A stretch of DNA of 64,000 nt from Pseudomonas khavaziana (GTDB taxonomy: Bacteria > Pseudomonadota > Gammaproteobacteria > Pseudomonadales > Pseudomonadaceae): NCBI RefSeq assembly GCF_019145205.1, contig NZ_JAHSTT010000008.1, forward strand, positions 62,001 to 126,000. The letters run 5' to 3'. Below the pieces are notes generated by a model, which ran no database searches, was not told the origin of the DNA, and saw only the letters and a program-made list of their open reading frames with translations. A program made the translations under genes and the position numbers. Position 1 is the stretch's first letter. Each line of letters opens with the position of its first letter. Of this stretch, positions 52,785 to 60,973 are shown piece by piece.

Positions 52785-54394
52785 GCAAGGCGAAGGATTT
52801 CAAAATCCAAAGCCCATCTATTAAGCTTGCTGTTGAAGGCGGTGCGGCTGTGAGGCTGCATCCAAAAGTTCCGCCTGTGATACAGCATGTCGAGTTTCCG
52901 GCGAGTACGTCCAATCAAAGGGTGTTTAATTTCGCTCCATTTTATAACAAAGGGTTCGATGAGGTCGTTACTAACTGCCAGTCGACTATAGAGAGATATT
53001 TGGCCCTGGCAATTTCAAGTAATCAAACCGAGATTTCGATTGGTACTGTGGCTGGTTATTGTAACGGAGGACTTAATAAATTCTTTGCCTTCTGTGAGAT
53101 TTGGTTGTCTGCTATGGGTGGCGGAAAGTTAATGTTGTCGGACATTGACAGAAACTTTATTGCATCTTTTAAGAAGCATCTTGAGTCTAAATTGGCGTAT
53201 GGTGGTCAACGCACGGTTTATTTTAGATTAAAGTCAGTTCTCATGGGTATTAGGCAGGTAGACTTCAAGACAATATTGCCTGGGAATCCTTATCCGAATA
53301 TTAAACAAAGAACAAAGTCCGAGAAAGCCTATTCCAAGGGAGAGCGGAAAAGGCTTGTGCAAGCACTATCCACAGAGATACACAGGATAAAGGCTGAAGC
53401 AGGGCCACTGTCAGCCAGCGAACTTGCGTATTGCATTTTTTGGATATCGACCTGTACAGGGATTAACACGCAGCCATTACTGGAGTTGCGTGTTGATGCT
53501 CTGCAGCCGCATCTTTTTCATCCGCACAAACGCCTTCTTGTTACTTACAAAAGACGCGGGAGAAATACTCATATCACCACACTTCGTGGAAGCACTGATA
53601 TTGAGAGTGTTTTCGAAATGGCTCCGCGCGTGGATGCGATATTTAAGATTGTAGAGAGCAGAAATCGGACTCTGCGGTTAAACAGCTTGTTTCCTGATTC
53701 GCTATTCATTTTTCTACAGAGCACAGACATGGCTGCTCAGCCAACTCGAATAGCCTCCGGACAGGTTATTCGTGCTGCTAAACTGTTAGTCAGAAAATAT
53801 GATCTGAAGGGAGATGATGGAACTCCTTTGGTTTTGAGTGTGGCGAAACTTAGGAAAACGTTTGTAAACAGAGTTTTCGAGTTATCTGGCTATGACCCTG
53901 TTGTGGCTGCAGCGCTGGCCGGGCATACGATACAAGTGAGTGATGACCACTATCTGGCCCCACCGCCTGATGCGGAGCAAAACCATGCGTTCATGGGGGA
54001 GATTCGCAATAAAGAGTTGCTCTCAGCAACCGTAGATCGCACATCTGTCGCCAGCTGCAAGGACAACGTCAGAGGCCACAGAGCCCCTAAGAATGGCAGT
54101 GTTTGCGTGGAGGTTTTTGGATGCTTTAAGTGCGAAAGCTTCGTGGTGACAGGAGACGATTTGTACAAAATTTTCAGCTTTTACTTTTACGTTATTTCAA
54201 TGAGAAACGAGATGGGGGGGAAGCGGTGGGGGCAGGAGTACGCTTACATAATACGGGTTATTGATAGGGATATCGCGACAAAGTTTGATAAAAATGTTGT
54301 TGATCAAGCTAAGAGTCAAGCCATGAGCGAACCCCACCCAATGTGGCGCTCGACCAAAAATAACATGATGCTTTTAGATGTTGAGGAACTGTAA
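52781..54394 (+). CDS. Tyrosine recombinase 2, atypical catalytic site
   Basis: 537 residues from GTG 52781 (overlaps the previous stop; an ATG at 52763 is possible). The fold is recognisable by LAGHTIQVSDDHYLA, with His and Tyr, but the first Arg motif reads CTGINTQPLLEL (Asn where Arg is expected) and the HxxR motif reads AKLRKTFVNR (His missing). This protein may thus be a structural partner or act with altered chemistry. The last 130 residues have Cys (CFKCES) and have no partner in ordinary integrases. Overlaps the next gene by one base (TAATG). Confidence 0.78.
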   Translation: MSKAKDFKIQSPSIKLAVEGGAAVRLHPKVPPVIQHVEFPASTSNQRVFNFAPFYNKGFDEVVTNCQSTIERYLALAISSNQTEISIGTVAGYCNGGLNKFFAFCEIWLSAMGGGKLMLSDIDRNFIASFKKHLESKLAYGGQRTVYFRLKSVLMGIRQVDFKTILPGNPYPNIKQRTKSEKAYSKGERKRLVQALSTEIHRIKAEAGPLSASELAYCIFWISTCTGINTQPLLELRVDALQPHLFHPHKRLLVTYKRRGRNTHITTLRGSTDIESVFEMAPRVDAIFKIVESRNRTLRLNSLFPDSLFIFLQSTDMAAQPTRIASGQVIRAAKLLVRKYDLKGDDGTPLVLSVAKLRKTFVNRVFELSGYDPVVAAALAGHTIQVSDDHYLAPPPDAEQNHAFMGEIRNKELLSATVDRTSVASCKDNVRGHRAPKNGSVCVEVFGCFKCESFVVTGDDLYKIFSFYFYVISMRNEMGGKRWGQEYAYIIRVIDRDIATKFDKNVVDQAKSQAMSEPHPMWRSTKNNMMLLDVEEL

Positions 54395-56238
54395 TGGTAG
54401 CTGTGGCTGATCCGCGCATTCTAAATCAGAATATGACAAGGCAAGCAATTGATCAGAATAATTTTGCGCAAGTTATCTTCTCATATGCACAAACTGCTAG
54501 CGGAAACTGGTCTGTACTTAGCCGCTTTACAGATGATACTTGGATCATCCCTGACTCCTATTTCCCCACTAATGTTACCAGTTCGCATAAAAGACTTGAA
54601 TTTGGACGGTACCCTGAGCAGTTTCGTCATGTGATGAAAGTATGTGTTTTGAAATATGCTCTTTTTGGACTTTATGATCAAGGTGCTCCAAGAGGAAATA
54701 CAATAATCCATTTTTTTGTAGGCACGATTTCGTTCCTCACTTATATTTCGAAACATTCGGTGGATCTGCAAAGCATCAAGCCAATATTATTTTCCAACTA
54801 TGTTTTTGATTCTAAAACTGTTAAAGGTCGAAAAGCAGATAAATTGTCTGTGGATGCTCTTCGGTCCAGATTTATCGCTGTGCAGACCTTACATCATATT
54901 AGTCAGGGTACCATTGATCCAATGCCGCATCCCTGGCCTGATTCTTCTGCATCAACACTTGCAGGAAAGAATGGCACAGCTTGGTATCTAAAGGGGAAAA
55001 CTCCGATCATCCCTGATGAGGTTTTGGCACCTCTATTCCAGAGCGCGGCGAAAGATATTGAACGTGCCGAACATCTATTAGAACTGCGCGATGGGTGTCT
55101 TGAAATTCAACGCAGGATATCAAAGGCGAGTTGGACTCTCTACACCACGCAATACTTGCAGAGCTTGGGGTATGACGGTGGTCGTCGAAGGTTAAACGCC
55201 GAGCTGAGAAAAACATTTATTGCTTCCGCCATTATCATACTTACAACCAGTGGCGTTAGAAATCATGAGCTCCTTTCGATAAAAAAAGGGTGTTCGTTCA
55301 CTAATATTGATGATGACGGTAACACTATAATCTGGATGAGAGGGCGATCAGAAAAGACTTATGAGGGGGACACCGAATGGATCATTACCGATATCACTAG
55401 GAAGGCAATAAACATTGCAACCCGAATAACTGAGCCGCTACGTAATGAGCTTGAAAGCGACATAAATAGGCGTTTGCATGCAGACCCAGAATGTACTGCG
55501 ACTTGGCAAATGACCGCCTACAGGGAGGCTATATTTATCGGGCGAAATTTCGTTACCGGAAAAATACAGACTATCTCGAGTGGGTGGCTTGGAAGCTTGG
55601 TTAGTCAGTATTGTAAAGGCATCGGCTTGAAGTGGAAGATTTCCCCTCACCAATTCAGGCGTACTTTTGCCGTATACGTTGTTCGCAGTGCCAATGGTGA
55701 CATCCGATATCTGAAGCAACACTTTAAGCACTGGAGTTTAGATATGACTGCGCTGTATGCCTCGCACGATGAGCGAGACTCTGAGCTGCTTGATGAGGTT
55801 ATGGCAGCTTTCAGTGAAGCCAAATATGACGTTCTTGAGCATATCCTAGATGAGTCCACACCGCTTAGCGGAGGACTAGCGGAAAGCGTGAGAAAATTCC
55901 GTGCTGCAAAGATCCAGACATATAAAAGCCATTCCGCAATGGTTAAAACCGTTTCTGATTCGGTGTTTATCCGGGCAACGTCAGTTGCTTGGTGTACCAA
56001 TGACTTAGTAAGTTGCGTTGGCGGTTCAGGTGTTGAAGCCACGCGCTGCGGAGACTGTGTCAACTCTATAATAGACGACACGAAAGTTCCCGTGTGGCAA
56101 GCCATCTACTCTCAGCAGCTTGAGTTGATCAAGCTGACCGATATTGGCGCCTCTGGTATCGAACGCGTAAGAAGGGATATGGCTCGTTGCACGAAGGTAT
56201 TGTCTGACTTGGGCGCTGAAGTCGGAGGTGGGTTTTGA
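54394..56238 (+). CDS. Tyrosine recombinase 3 (TnpB-like, large)
   Basis: 614 residues. Catalytic residues: Arg in TTSGVRNHELLS, Lys in SEKTYEG, PHQFRRTFAVYVV (His/Arg), HFKHWSLDMTALYASH (His/Trp and Tyr). The C-terminal 120 residues hold a Cys cluster (WCTNDLVSC, TRCGDC), probably zinc-binding. The size and Cys tail recall Tn554 TnpB. It ends by overlapping the small gene by four bases (TTGA). Confidence 0.87.
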   Translation: MVAVADPRILNQNMTRQAIDQNNFAQVIFSYAQTASGNWSVLSRFTDDTWIIPDSYFPTNVTSSHKRLEFGRYPEQFRHVMKVCVLKYALFGLYDQGAPRGNTIIHFFVGTISFLTYISKHSVDLQSIKPILFSNYVFDSKTVKGRKADKLSVDALRSRFIAVQTLHHISQGTIDPMPHPWPDSSASTLAGKNGTAWYLKGKTPIIPDEVLAPLFQSAAKDIERAEHLLELRDGCLEIQRRISKASWTLYTTQYLQSLGYDGGRRRLNAELRKTFIASAIIILTTSGVRNHELLSIKKGCSFTNIDDDGNTIIWMRGRSEKTYEGDTEWIITDITRKAINIATRITEPLRNELESDINRRLHADPECTATWQMTAYREAIFIGRNFVTGKIQTISSGWLGSLVSQYCKGIGLKWKISPHQFRRTFAVYVVRSANGDIRYLKQHFKHWSLDMTALYASHDERDSELLDEVMAAFSEAKYDVLEHILDESTPLSGGLAESVRKFRAAKIQTYKSHSAMVKTVSDSVFIRATSVAWCTNDLVSCVGGSGVEATRCGDCVNSIIDDTKVPVWQAIYSQQLELIKLTDIGASGIERVRRDMARCTKVLSDLGAEVGGGF

Positions 56239-56654
56239 ACGATGACGTAAAATCGGTAGCGACCAAAGGGGAAGCTACAAGGAAGGCGATACGGCTAGCC
56301 ATTCTTGCGATCACGAAGGGGCGTCCCAGAGTAATTTCAAAAGACAGAAAAATATCCATCAAGGCGGTTGCGGATGAGGCAGGAGTAAGTAACGCGACTA
56401 TTCACAATAACTATGCGGATTTGGCCGAGCAAATTCGACTGTTAGCCAACAAAGACGTTCGCCACCAAAGAGACGCTACTCAGCAGGTGCTTGTAGAGCA
56501 GCGCAGAAAGGCGTCTCAGCTCAGAGCGGAGATTATCCAACTCAAGGCCGAGGTCGCTGAGATCGCCTCCGTAAACGCTACGTTGATGCTTCAGAATGCA
56601 GAGTTGCGGTCGAGACTCACCAGCCCGAACGTCCATGAGCTGAAAAAACGGTAA
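56235..56654 (+). CDS. Small helix-turn-helix/coiled-coil protein (TnpC/DUF6262-like)
   Basis: 139 residues from a TTG start coupled to the preceding stop. An N-terminal helix-turn-helix (ISIKAVADEAGVSNATIHNN) is followed by a coiled coil (about 75-130; QRRKASQLRAEIIQLKAEVA). This is the layout of Tn554 TnpC and DUF6262 proteins, accessory factors that set the orientation or efficiency of transposition in the known system. It is the last gene of the element; the role here is inferred. Confidence 0.8.
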   Translation: MNDDVKSVATKGEATRKAIRLAILAITKGRPRVISKDRKISIKAVADEAGVSNATIHNNYADLAEQIRLLANKDVRHQRDATQQVLVEQRRKASQLRAEIIQLKAEVAEIASVNATLMLQNAELRSRLTSPNVHELKKR

Positions 56655-56741
56655 AAATCGCTAGGAACTGTTACGTATCTCAAAGCCTCGTGGTTAGGGG
56701 CTCTCCCTCTAGTAACACTGTTACATCGTGTACTAAATTAT
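56655..56741. other. Right end of the element, non-coding
   Basis: Eighty-seven bases without a gene. ACTGTTAC occurs twice (56667-56674 and 56717-56724), and GTAACACTGTTAC (56712-56724) is a near-perfect dyad. These are candidate recombinase arm-binding sites. The last bases, TAAATTAT, precede the TGG that resumes ggt. Confidence 0.55.
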
Positions 56742-57317
56742 TGGGGCAACGCGGTTTCGGTGACCTACACCCTCAACGACTGGTTCGGCGCCGGGGTGAT
56801 GGCGAGCAAGACCGGGGTGATCCTCAACGATGAAATGGATGACTTCACCGTCAAGGTCGGCGTGCCGAACATGTATGGGCTGGTCCAGGGTGAGGCCAAC
56901 GCCATCGCACCGGGCAAGGCGCCGCTGTCGTCGATGAGCCCGACCATCGTCACCAAGGATGGCAAGGCGGTGATGGTGGTCGGTACGCCGGGGGGTAGCC
57001 GCATCATTACCGCTACCTTGCTGACAATACTGAATGTCATCGACTACAAGATGAACATCCAGGAAGCCGTGGATGCACCGCGCTTCCACCAGCAATGGAT
57101 GCCTGACACCACCAACCTGGAGACCTTCGCCGTCAGCCCAGACACCCAGAAAATCCTCGAAAGCTGGGGCCACAAGTTTGCCGGCCCCCAGGATGCCAAT
57201 CACCTGGCGGCGATCCTGGTGGGGGCGCCGTCCCTGGATGGCAAGCCGGTGGGCAACAACCGCTTCTATGGGGCGAACGACCCACGGCGTAATACGGGCT
57301 TGTCCTTGGGGTATTAA
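56742..57317 (+). pseudogene. ggt: Gamma-glutamyltranspeptidase, 3' part (interrupted by insertion)
   Basis: Codes for the small subunit from nine codons past its start: W-G-N-A-V-S-V-T-Y-T-L-N-D-W, then MSPTIVTKDG, VVGTPGGSRIIT (oxyanion loop), and ends in GLSLGY. It is intact except for the missing catalytic Thr and first residues, which remain at the other side of the insertion. It could be translated only from a GTG (56760) without a clear ribosome site. The frame is undamaged, so precise excision would restore ggt. Confidence 0.93.
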
Positions 57318-57333
57318 AGGAACATCCGGGACC

Positions 57334-57364
57334 CTTCCAGGCTCTACCCCAAGAGCCCTGGAAG
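57334..57364. other. Hairpin between ggt and xthA
   Basis: CTTCCAGGCTCT (57334-57345) pairs with AGAGCCCTGGAAG (57352-57364) with one bulged base around ACCCCA. It lies after the ggt stop, before the xthA start; no T-run follows, so it may be a partial terminator or attenuator. Confidence 0.45.
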
Positions 57365-57377
57365 AGGAACCAAGCCG

Positions 57378-58172
57378 ATGAAAGCGCTGAAAATCGCCAC
57401 CTTCAACATCAACGGTATCCGCGCGCGCCTGCCTAACCTGTTGCAATGGTTGCAGCGCGAGCAACCGGACATCGTCTGCCTGCAGGAACTCAAGGCGCCG
57501 CAAAGCCTGTTCCCCTATGCCGAGTTCGAAACCGCCGGCTACGGCTCGATCTGCCTGGGCCAGGCGTCGTGGAATGGCGTGGCGATCCTGGCGCGGGATG
57601 CGCAGCCCTTGGAAAGCCGGCGTGGTTTGCCCGGCGATGACAGCGACACCCAGAGCCGCTATCTCGAAGCGGCGGTGCATGGCGTGCTGGTCGGCTGCCT
57701 GTACTTGCCCAATGGCAACCCGCAACCGGGGCCGAAATTCGACTACAAACTGGCCTGGTTCGAACGCCTGATCGACTATGCCAAGGCCCTGCAAGCCAGT
57801 GAGCACCCAGTGCTGCTTGCGGGGGATTTCAATGTGGTGCCCACCGACCTGGACATCTACAACCCGCGGTCCTGGCTCAAGGATGCCTTGTTGCAGCCCG
57901 AGAGCCGCGCCTGCTACCAGCGATTGCTGGAGCAGGGCTGGACCGATTCCTTGCGCCACCTGTATCCCGAAGAGCGCGTCTACACCTTCTGGGATTACTT
58001 CCGCCAGCACTGGCAGAAAAATTCCGGCCTGCGCATCGACCACCTGTTGCTCAACCCCGCGCTCAAGCCGTACTTGAAAGACGCGGGCGTCGATGCCTGG
58101 GTACGCAACGAGGCCCACGCCAGCGACCATGCGCCGACGTGGATTCAGTTGAGTACGCGCAAAAAGCGCTAA
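57378..58172 (+). CDS. xthA: Exodeoxyribonuclease III (AP endonuclease)
   Basis: 264 residues. Removes 3' blocks and cuts at abasic sites in base-excision repair. Motifs of the EEP fold: KIATFNINGIRARLP, CLQELKAPQ (metal Glu), LLAGDFNVVPTDLD, LRIDHLLLNP, ASDHAPTWIQL (catalytic His). The ATG overlaps the end of the hairpin after ggt by 14 bases. The end overlaps the convergent reductase gene by four bases. Confidence 0.94.
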   Translation: MKALKIATFNINGIRARLPNLLQWLQREQPDIVCLQELKAPQSLFPYAEFETAGYGSICLGQASWNGVAILARDAQPLESRRGLPGDDSDTQSRYLEAAVHGVLVGCLYLPNGNPQPGPKFDYKLAWFERLIDYAKALQASEHPVLLAGDFNVVPTDLDIYNPRSWLKDALLQPESRACYQRLLEQGWTDSLRHLYPEERVYTFWDYFRQHWQKNSGLRIDHLLLNPALKPYLKDAGVDAWVRNEAHASDHAPTWIQLSTRKKR

Positions 58173-59686
58173 CCTTCGCGAATGAACCCAAGGGCTTCGG
58201 TCTTGTTCAGCGGATGCTGCATGCGCTGGGACAGGCGTGCCATCGCCTGCGGGTATTCGCAGGCGACCACCGCTTCCACCTGATCGTCATGGCAGAGCAG
58301 GGCAATGAAGTGATGTCGCTGCAAGTCGCCCTCGATGTGCAGGCGGTTCCAGTGCTGTGCATGGCCGAGCACCTCGAACGTCTTGCCAAAGTGGTAGGTC
58401 CAGAAGAAGGGCACGTCGGCATAGGTCTGGGCGCCGCCGAGCATGTTGCGTGCCGCCAGCACCCCCAGCTGTTGGGCCAGGCGCCAGTGTTCGATGCGCG
58501 TTGGCTGGTGGTTCCAAGGGAAGGTCAGGTTATCGCCGGCCGCCCATAACCCAGGGGCGGCTTGCAGGTTGTGATCGGCCAGGAGCGATTGGTCTTCGGC
58601 TTTACTGACACCCTCGATAAAACCCGTGGCAGGCGTTACGCCGACGCCGATCACCACCAGGTCGGCCGCCAGTCGTTTGCCGTTTTTCAGCAGTACCGTA
58701 CCGACAGCGCCGTGGCCGTCCAGGCTTACCGGCTCGGTATTGCTGTGGAAGATTACGCCATTGTCTTCATGCAACTGTCGCAGGGCGGCGCCGATGCGCC
58801 GGCCCAATTGCGCGGCAAGTGGAATGTCATGGCGGCTGACCACTTGCACCACCAAGCCGCGCTGGCGCAGGGCCGATGCGGCTTCCAGGCCGATAAAGCT
58901 GTCGCCGATGATCACTGCGCAGGCTGCCGACTCTGCGGCCGCGTCGATGCGTGCGGTATCTTCGCGGCTGCGTAGCACGAATACGTTGCTCAATACGGCG
59001 CCGGGAATATCCAGTGACTGCGGCTGGCCGCCGGTGGCAAGCAGCGCGGCGTCGTAGTCGAAGTGGCGGCCGTCGGCCAGCTCGATGCGCTTGGCAACGG
59101 CATCCAGGCGTTGCACCTTACCTTGGATACCGAGGGTTTCGAAGGGCGCGTCTTCCAGCAGGGGGGGCGTATCCTGCGGCGCCATTTGCCCTGCGATCAC
59201 GAATTTGCTCAAGGCGGTGCGGTCGTAGGCCGGCGCCGATTCGCGGTCGATCCACAGCAGGCGCCCAGTAAAACCCTCGCGGCGCAAGGTGGCGACCGCT
59301 GCGGTACCGGCCGCACCCGCGCCGATCACCGCGAAGCAACGCGAGTCATCGACCACGGCCGTGGGTGCAGGGTCAACCGGCGCGTCACCGACACTGACCA
59401 CACCATCGCGAACCTGCACCGGGTATTGCTTGAGCGCCACCAAGGCTGGCGGTTCGAGCACCGCCCCATTGGCCACGGCAAAGGTTGCCTTGTGCCAGGG
59501 GCAGACGATGCGGCCTTGGCAGATAACGCCTTCTTCCAGTGGCGCGCCGGCATGGGGGCAATCGGCCTGGAAGGCGCGTACCTGGCCTCCACTGCGTACC
59601 AGTAACAGCGGGTGCGCCGCCGTTTCGACGCGAACGCCACGGTTCTCGGGCAAATTGATCAGGCGGGCAACGATGCGCATATTCAT
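58169..59686 (-). CDS. Rieske-fused FAD ferredoxin-type reductase (AIF-like)
   Basis: 505 residues from ATG 59686, AAGGAG eight bases before it. A Rieske domain (about 1-105) holds C43-x-H45 in DCPHAG and C62-x2-H65 in CPWHKATF. After it comes an FAD/NAD(P) pyridine-nucleotide-disulfide oxidoreductase (CFAVIGAGAAGTAAVATLRR, and LFGAGD-type loop VIGDSFIGLEAASAL). This Rieske-plus-reductase layout is that of AIF-like (AIFM3/AIFL) proteins. The partner oxygenase or acceptor is not in the window. Confidence 0.86.
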   Translation of the reverse strand: MNMRIVARLINLPENRGVRVETAAHPLLLVRSGGQVRAFQADCPHAGAPLEEGVICQGRIVCPWHKATFAVANGAVLEPPALVALKQYPVQVRDGVVSVGDAPVDPAPTAVVDDSRCFAVIGAGAAGTAAVATLRREGFTGRLLWIDRESAPAYDRTALSKFVIAGQMAPQDTPPLLEDAPFETLGIQGKVQRLDAVAKRIELADGRHFDYDAALLATGGQPQSLDIPGAVLSNVFVLRSREDTARIDAAAESAACAVIIGDSFIGLEAASALRQRGLVVQVVSRHDIPLAAQLGRRIGAALRQLHEDNGVIFHSNTEPVSLDGHGAVGTVLLKNGKRLAADLVVIGVGVTPATGFIEGVSKAEDQSLLADHNLQAAPGLWAAGDNLTFPWNHQPTRIEHWRLAQQLGVLAARNMLGGAQTYADVPFFWTYHFGKTFEVLGHAQHWNRLHIEGDLQRHHFIALLCHDDQVEAVVACEYPQAMARLSQRMQHPLNKTEALGFIREG

Positions 59687-59771
59687 AGGCCAGTCTCCTT
59701 TGAAAGGTTGACTGGCGGTCACAGCGATGGACTGCGTTGACCCGACGGTCGGTGCCGGTGGCGGTGCGTTG

Positions 59772-60302
59772 CTACACGGGTTGGGCGAGCAGTCGCTCTA
59801 CCGCAGCAAATGCCGCCGTGCGGCGGTCTTGCCAGCTTCCGCGAATCACCAGCATCGGCTGCCGATGCTGCTGCATCCAGTCCAGGGTCGCCTGAAAAAA
59901 TGCGCGGCGGTCCTCAAGTTCCGGCTGGCAGCGCTGGCCGTCGGCGCTCCATTGCACATCCTCGGGAGAGAGCAGCAGGTGCAGGTCGTAATGCCGTGCC
60001 AGCAGTTCGCTGTCGAGCCAGCCGGGATAGTCGCCGAACAGGGTCTGGCTCCACAGTTTGTTGGCCAGCAGGTGTGTGTCGAGCACCAGCAGGCCAGGGC
60101 GCTCGGCGCGGGCAGCGTCTTCCCATTCCAGCTGGCCACGGGCGATCGCCGGGATATCCGCCAGGCAGGTGTCACGCTGATGGTGATCAATGAAATAGCG
60201 CACGTACTCGCCGACCATCAACCCGCCGAAGTGCGCGTGCAACTCGGCGGCCAGCCAGCTTTTACCACTGGATTCCGGGCCTGCCAGCACCACCACCTTC
60301 AT
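59772..60302 (-). CDS. NadR-like nicotinamide-riboside kinase-type ATPase
   Basis: 176 residues from ATG 60302. It has P-loop GPESSGKS near residue 10 and an LVLDTHLLANKLW Walker-B-like stretch, as in the C-terminal kinase domain of NadR. Coupled by four bases to pnuC, it is likely to phosphorylate imported nicotinamide riboside to NMN (trapping it). No adenylyltransferase domain is attached. A thiamine-type substrate cannot be ruled out from this alone. Confidence 0.83.
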   Translation of the reverse strand: MKVVVLAGPESSGKSWLAAELHAHFGGLMVGEYVRYFIDHHQRDTCLADIPAIARGQLEWEDAARAERPGLLVLDTHLLANKLWSQTLFGDYPGWLDSELLARHYDLHLLLSPEDVQWSADGQRCQPELEDRRAFFQATLDWMQQHRQPMLVIRGSWQDRRTAAFAAVERLLAQPV

Positions 60303-60862
60303 GGCTGCAACGCCGGGTCGGCGCGCCATTCACGCCAGCCTTGCACAGCGATGGCGGTGAACAGCCCGTAGAGCGCGGCGGTGAGGTACAAGCCTTTGTA
60401 GAGGAACAGGCCGACGAATATTACATCCACCACAATCCACAACGGCCAGCACTGCACGCGCTTTTGCGCCATCCAAATCTGCGCCACCAGGCTGAAACCG
60501 GTAAGGGCCGCATCAAGCCATGGCTGGGCGGCGTCGGTCCAGTGGGCCATGGCGGCGCCGAGCAACAGACTGCCAGCGGCGCCCACGGCCAGGCTGGCCA
60601 TGATCGCAGGCATCCTCAGGCGGGTGACCTGGCGGCCCTGCTTGACCTCGCCGGCGCGGGTCCACTGCCACCAGCCATAGACCTGCAACGCGGCGTAGAC
60701 CACCTGCAGCAGCATGTCGGAGTAAAGTTTTACCTCGAAGAATACCCAAGTGTAGAGCAGCACCATCACCAGGCCGATGGGCCAGCACCAGGGGTTCTGC
60801 TTGACCGTCAGCCAGACAGCGATCACCCCCAGGGCGGCGGCGAACAGTTCAAGCCCGGACAT
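60299..60862 (-). CDS. pnuC: Nicotinamide riboside transporter (PnuC family)
   Basis: 187 residues with about seven membrane segments and the YGWWQWTRAG motif of PnuC/PnuT. The stop overlaps the kinase start (ATGA), the usual operon of a vitamin uniporter with its trapping kinase. No TPP element or other riboswitch is seen upstream (60863-60973), which favours nicotinamide riboside over thiamine as substrate, but is not proof. Confidence 0.87.
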   Translation of the reverse strand: MSGLELFAAALGVIAVWLTVKQNPWCWPIGLVMVLLYTWVFFEVKLYSDMLLQVVYAALQVYGWWQWTRAGEVKQGRQVTRLRMPAIMASLAVGAAGSLLLGAAMAHWTDAAQPWLDAALTGFSLVAQIWMAQKRVQCWPLWIVVDVIFVGLFLYKGLYLTAALYGLFTAIAVQGWREWRADPALQP

Positions 60863-60878
60863 GGTGGATCCTTGGGAA

Positions 60879-60962
60879 GTGGGAGAGGGCGGTGATTGTA
60901 CCTAGAGGTCAGCGATCTTCAAACTTGCGTGCAATGGACATACATCGCACCGCCCCTCCCAC
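60879..60962. repeat. REP-type inverted pair upstream of pnuC
   Basis: GTGGGAGAGGGCGGTG at the left and CACCGCCCCTCCCAC at the right are complementary with one extra base. They enclose about 53 bases and lie in the gap between the chemoreceptor and pnuC genes. Confidence 0.65.
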
Positions 60963-60973
60963 AGTTGCCGGCG

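Larger units (their letters stand above)
51476..56741 (+). mobile_element. Cargo-free three-recombinase element (TnpABC/Tn554-like) inserted in ggt
   Basis: About 5.27 kb, visibly lower in G+C than both flanks, with different codon use. It contains only three tyrosine recombinase genes and one small helix-turn-helix/coiled-coil gene, all on the + strand with overlapping stops and starts, plus about 172 non-coding bases on the left and 87 on the right. The boundaries come from rejoining ggt: TGG at 51473-51475 and TGG at 56742-56744 are one copy in the intact gene. No long terminal inverted repeat or target duplication is visible; GTGTTAC occurs inverted near both ends (51491-51497; complement of 56712-56718). 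The arrangement recalls Tn554 tnpA-tnpB-tnpC, but with an extra recombinase. Confidence 0.9.

Noticed and set aside
51476..56741. Prophage or integrative conjugative element
   Set aside because: No phage, replication, transfer or cargo gene is present; only recombinases and one accessory gene.
50324..57317. ggt as two independent functional genes
   Set aside because: The 3' part has no proper start, lacks the catalytic Thr, and the two parts join to an exact GGT sequence when the element is removed.
56733..58130. 465-residue minus-strand frame over the ggt 3' part and xthA
   Set aside because: Both strands cannot be real here; ggt and xthA have full catalytic motifs on the + strand.
60863..60973. 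Riboswitch (TPP or NAD type) upstream of pnuC
   Set aside because: No THI-box core or other conserved aptamer sequence seen; the fold present is a REP pair.
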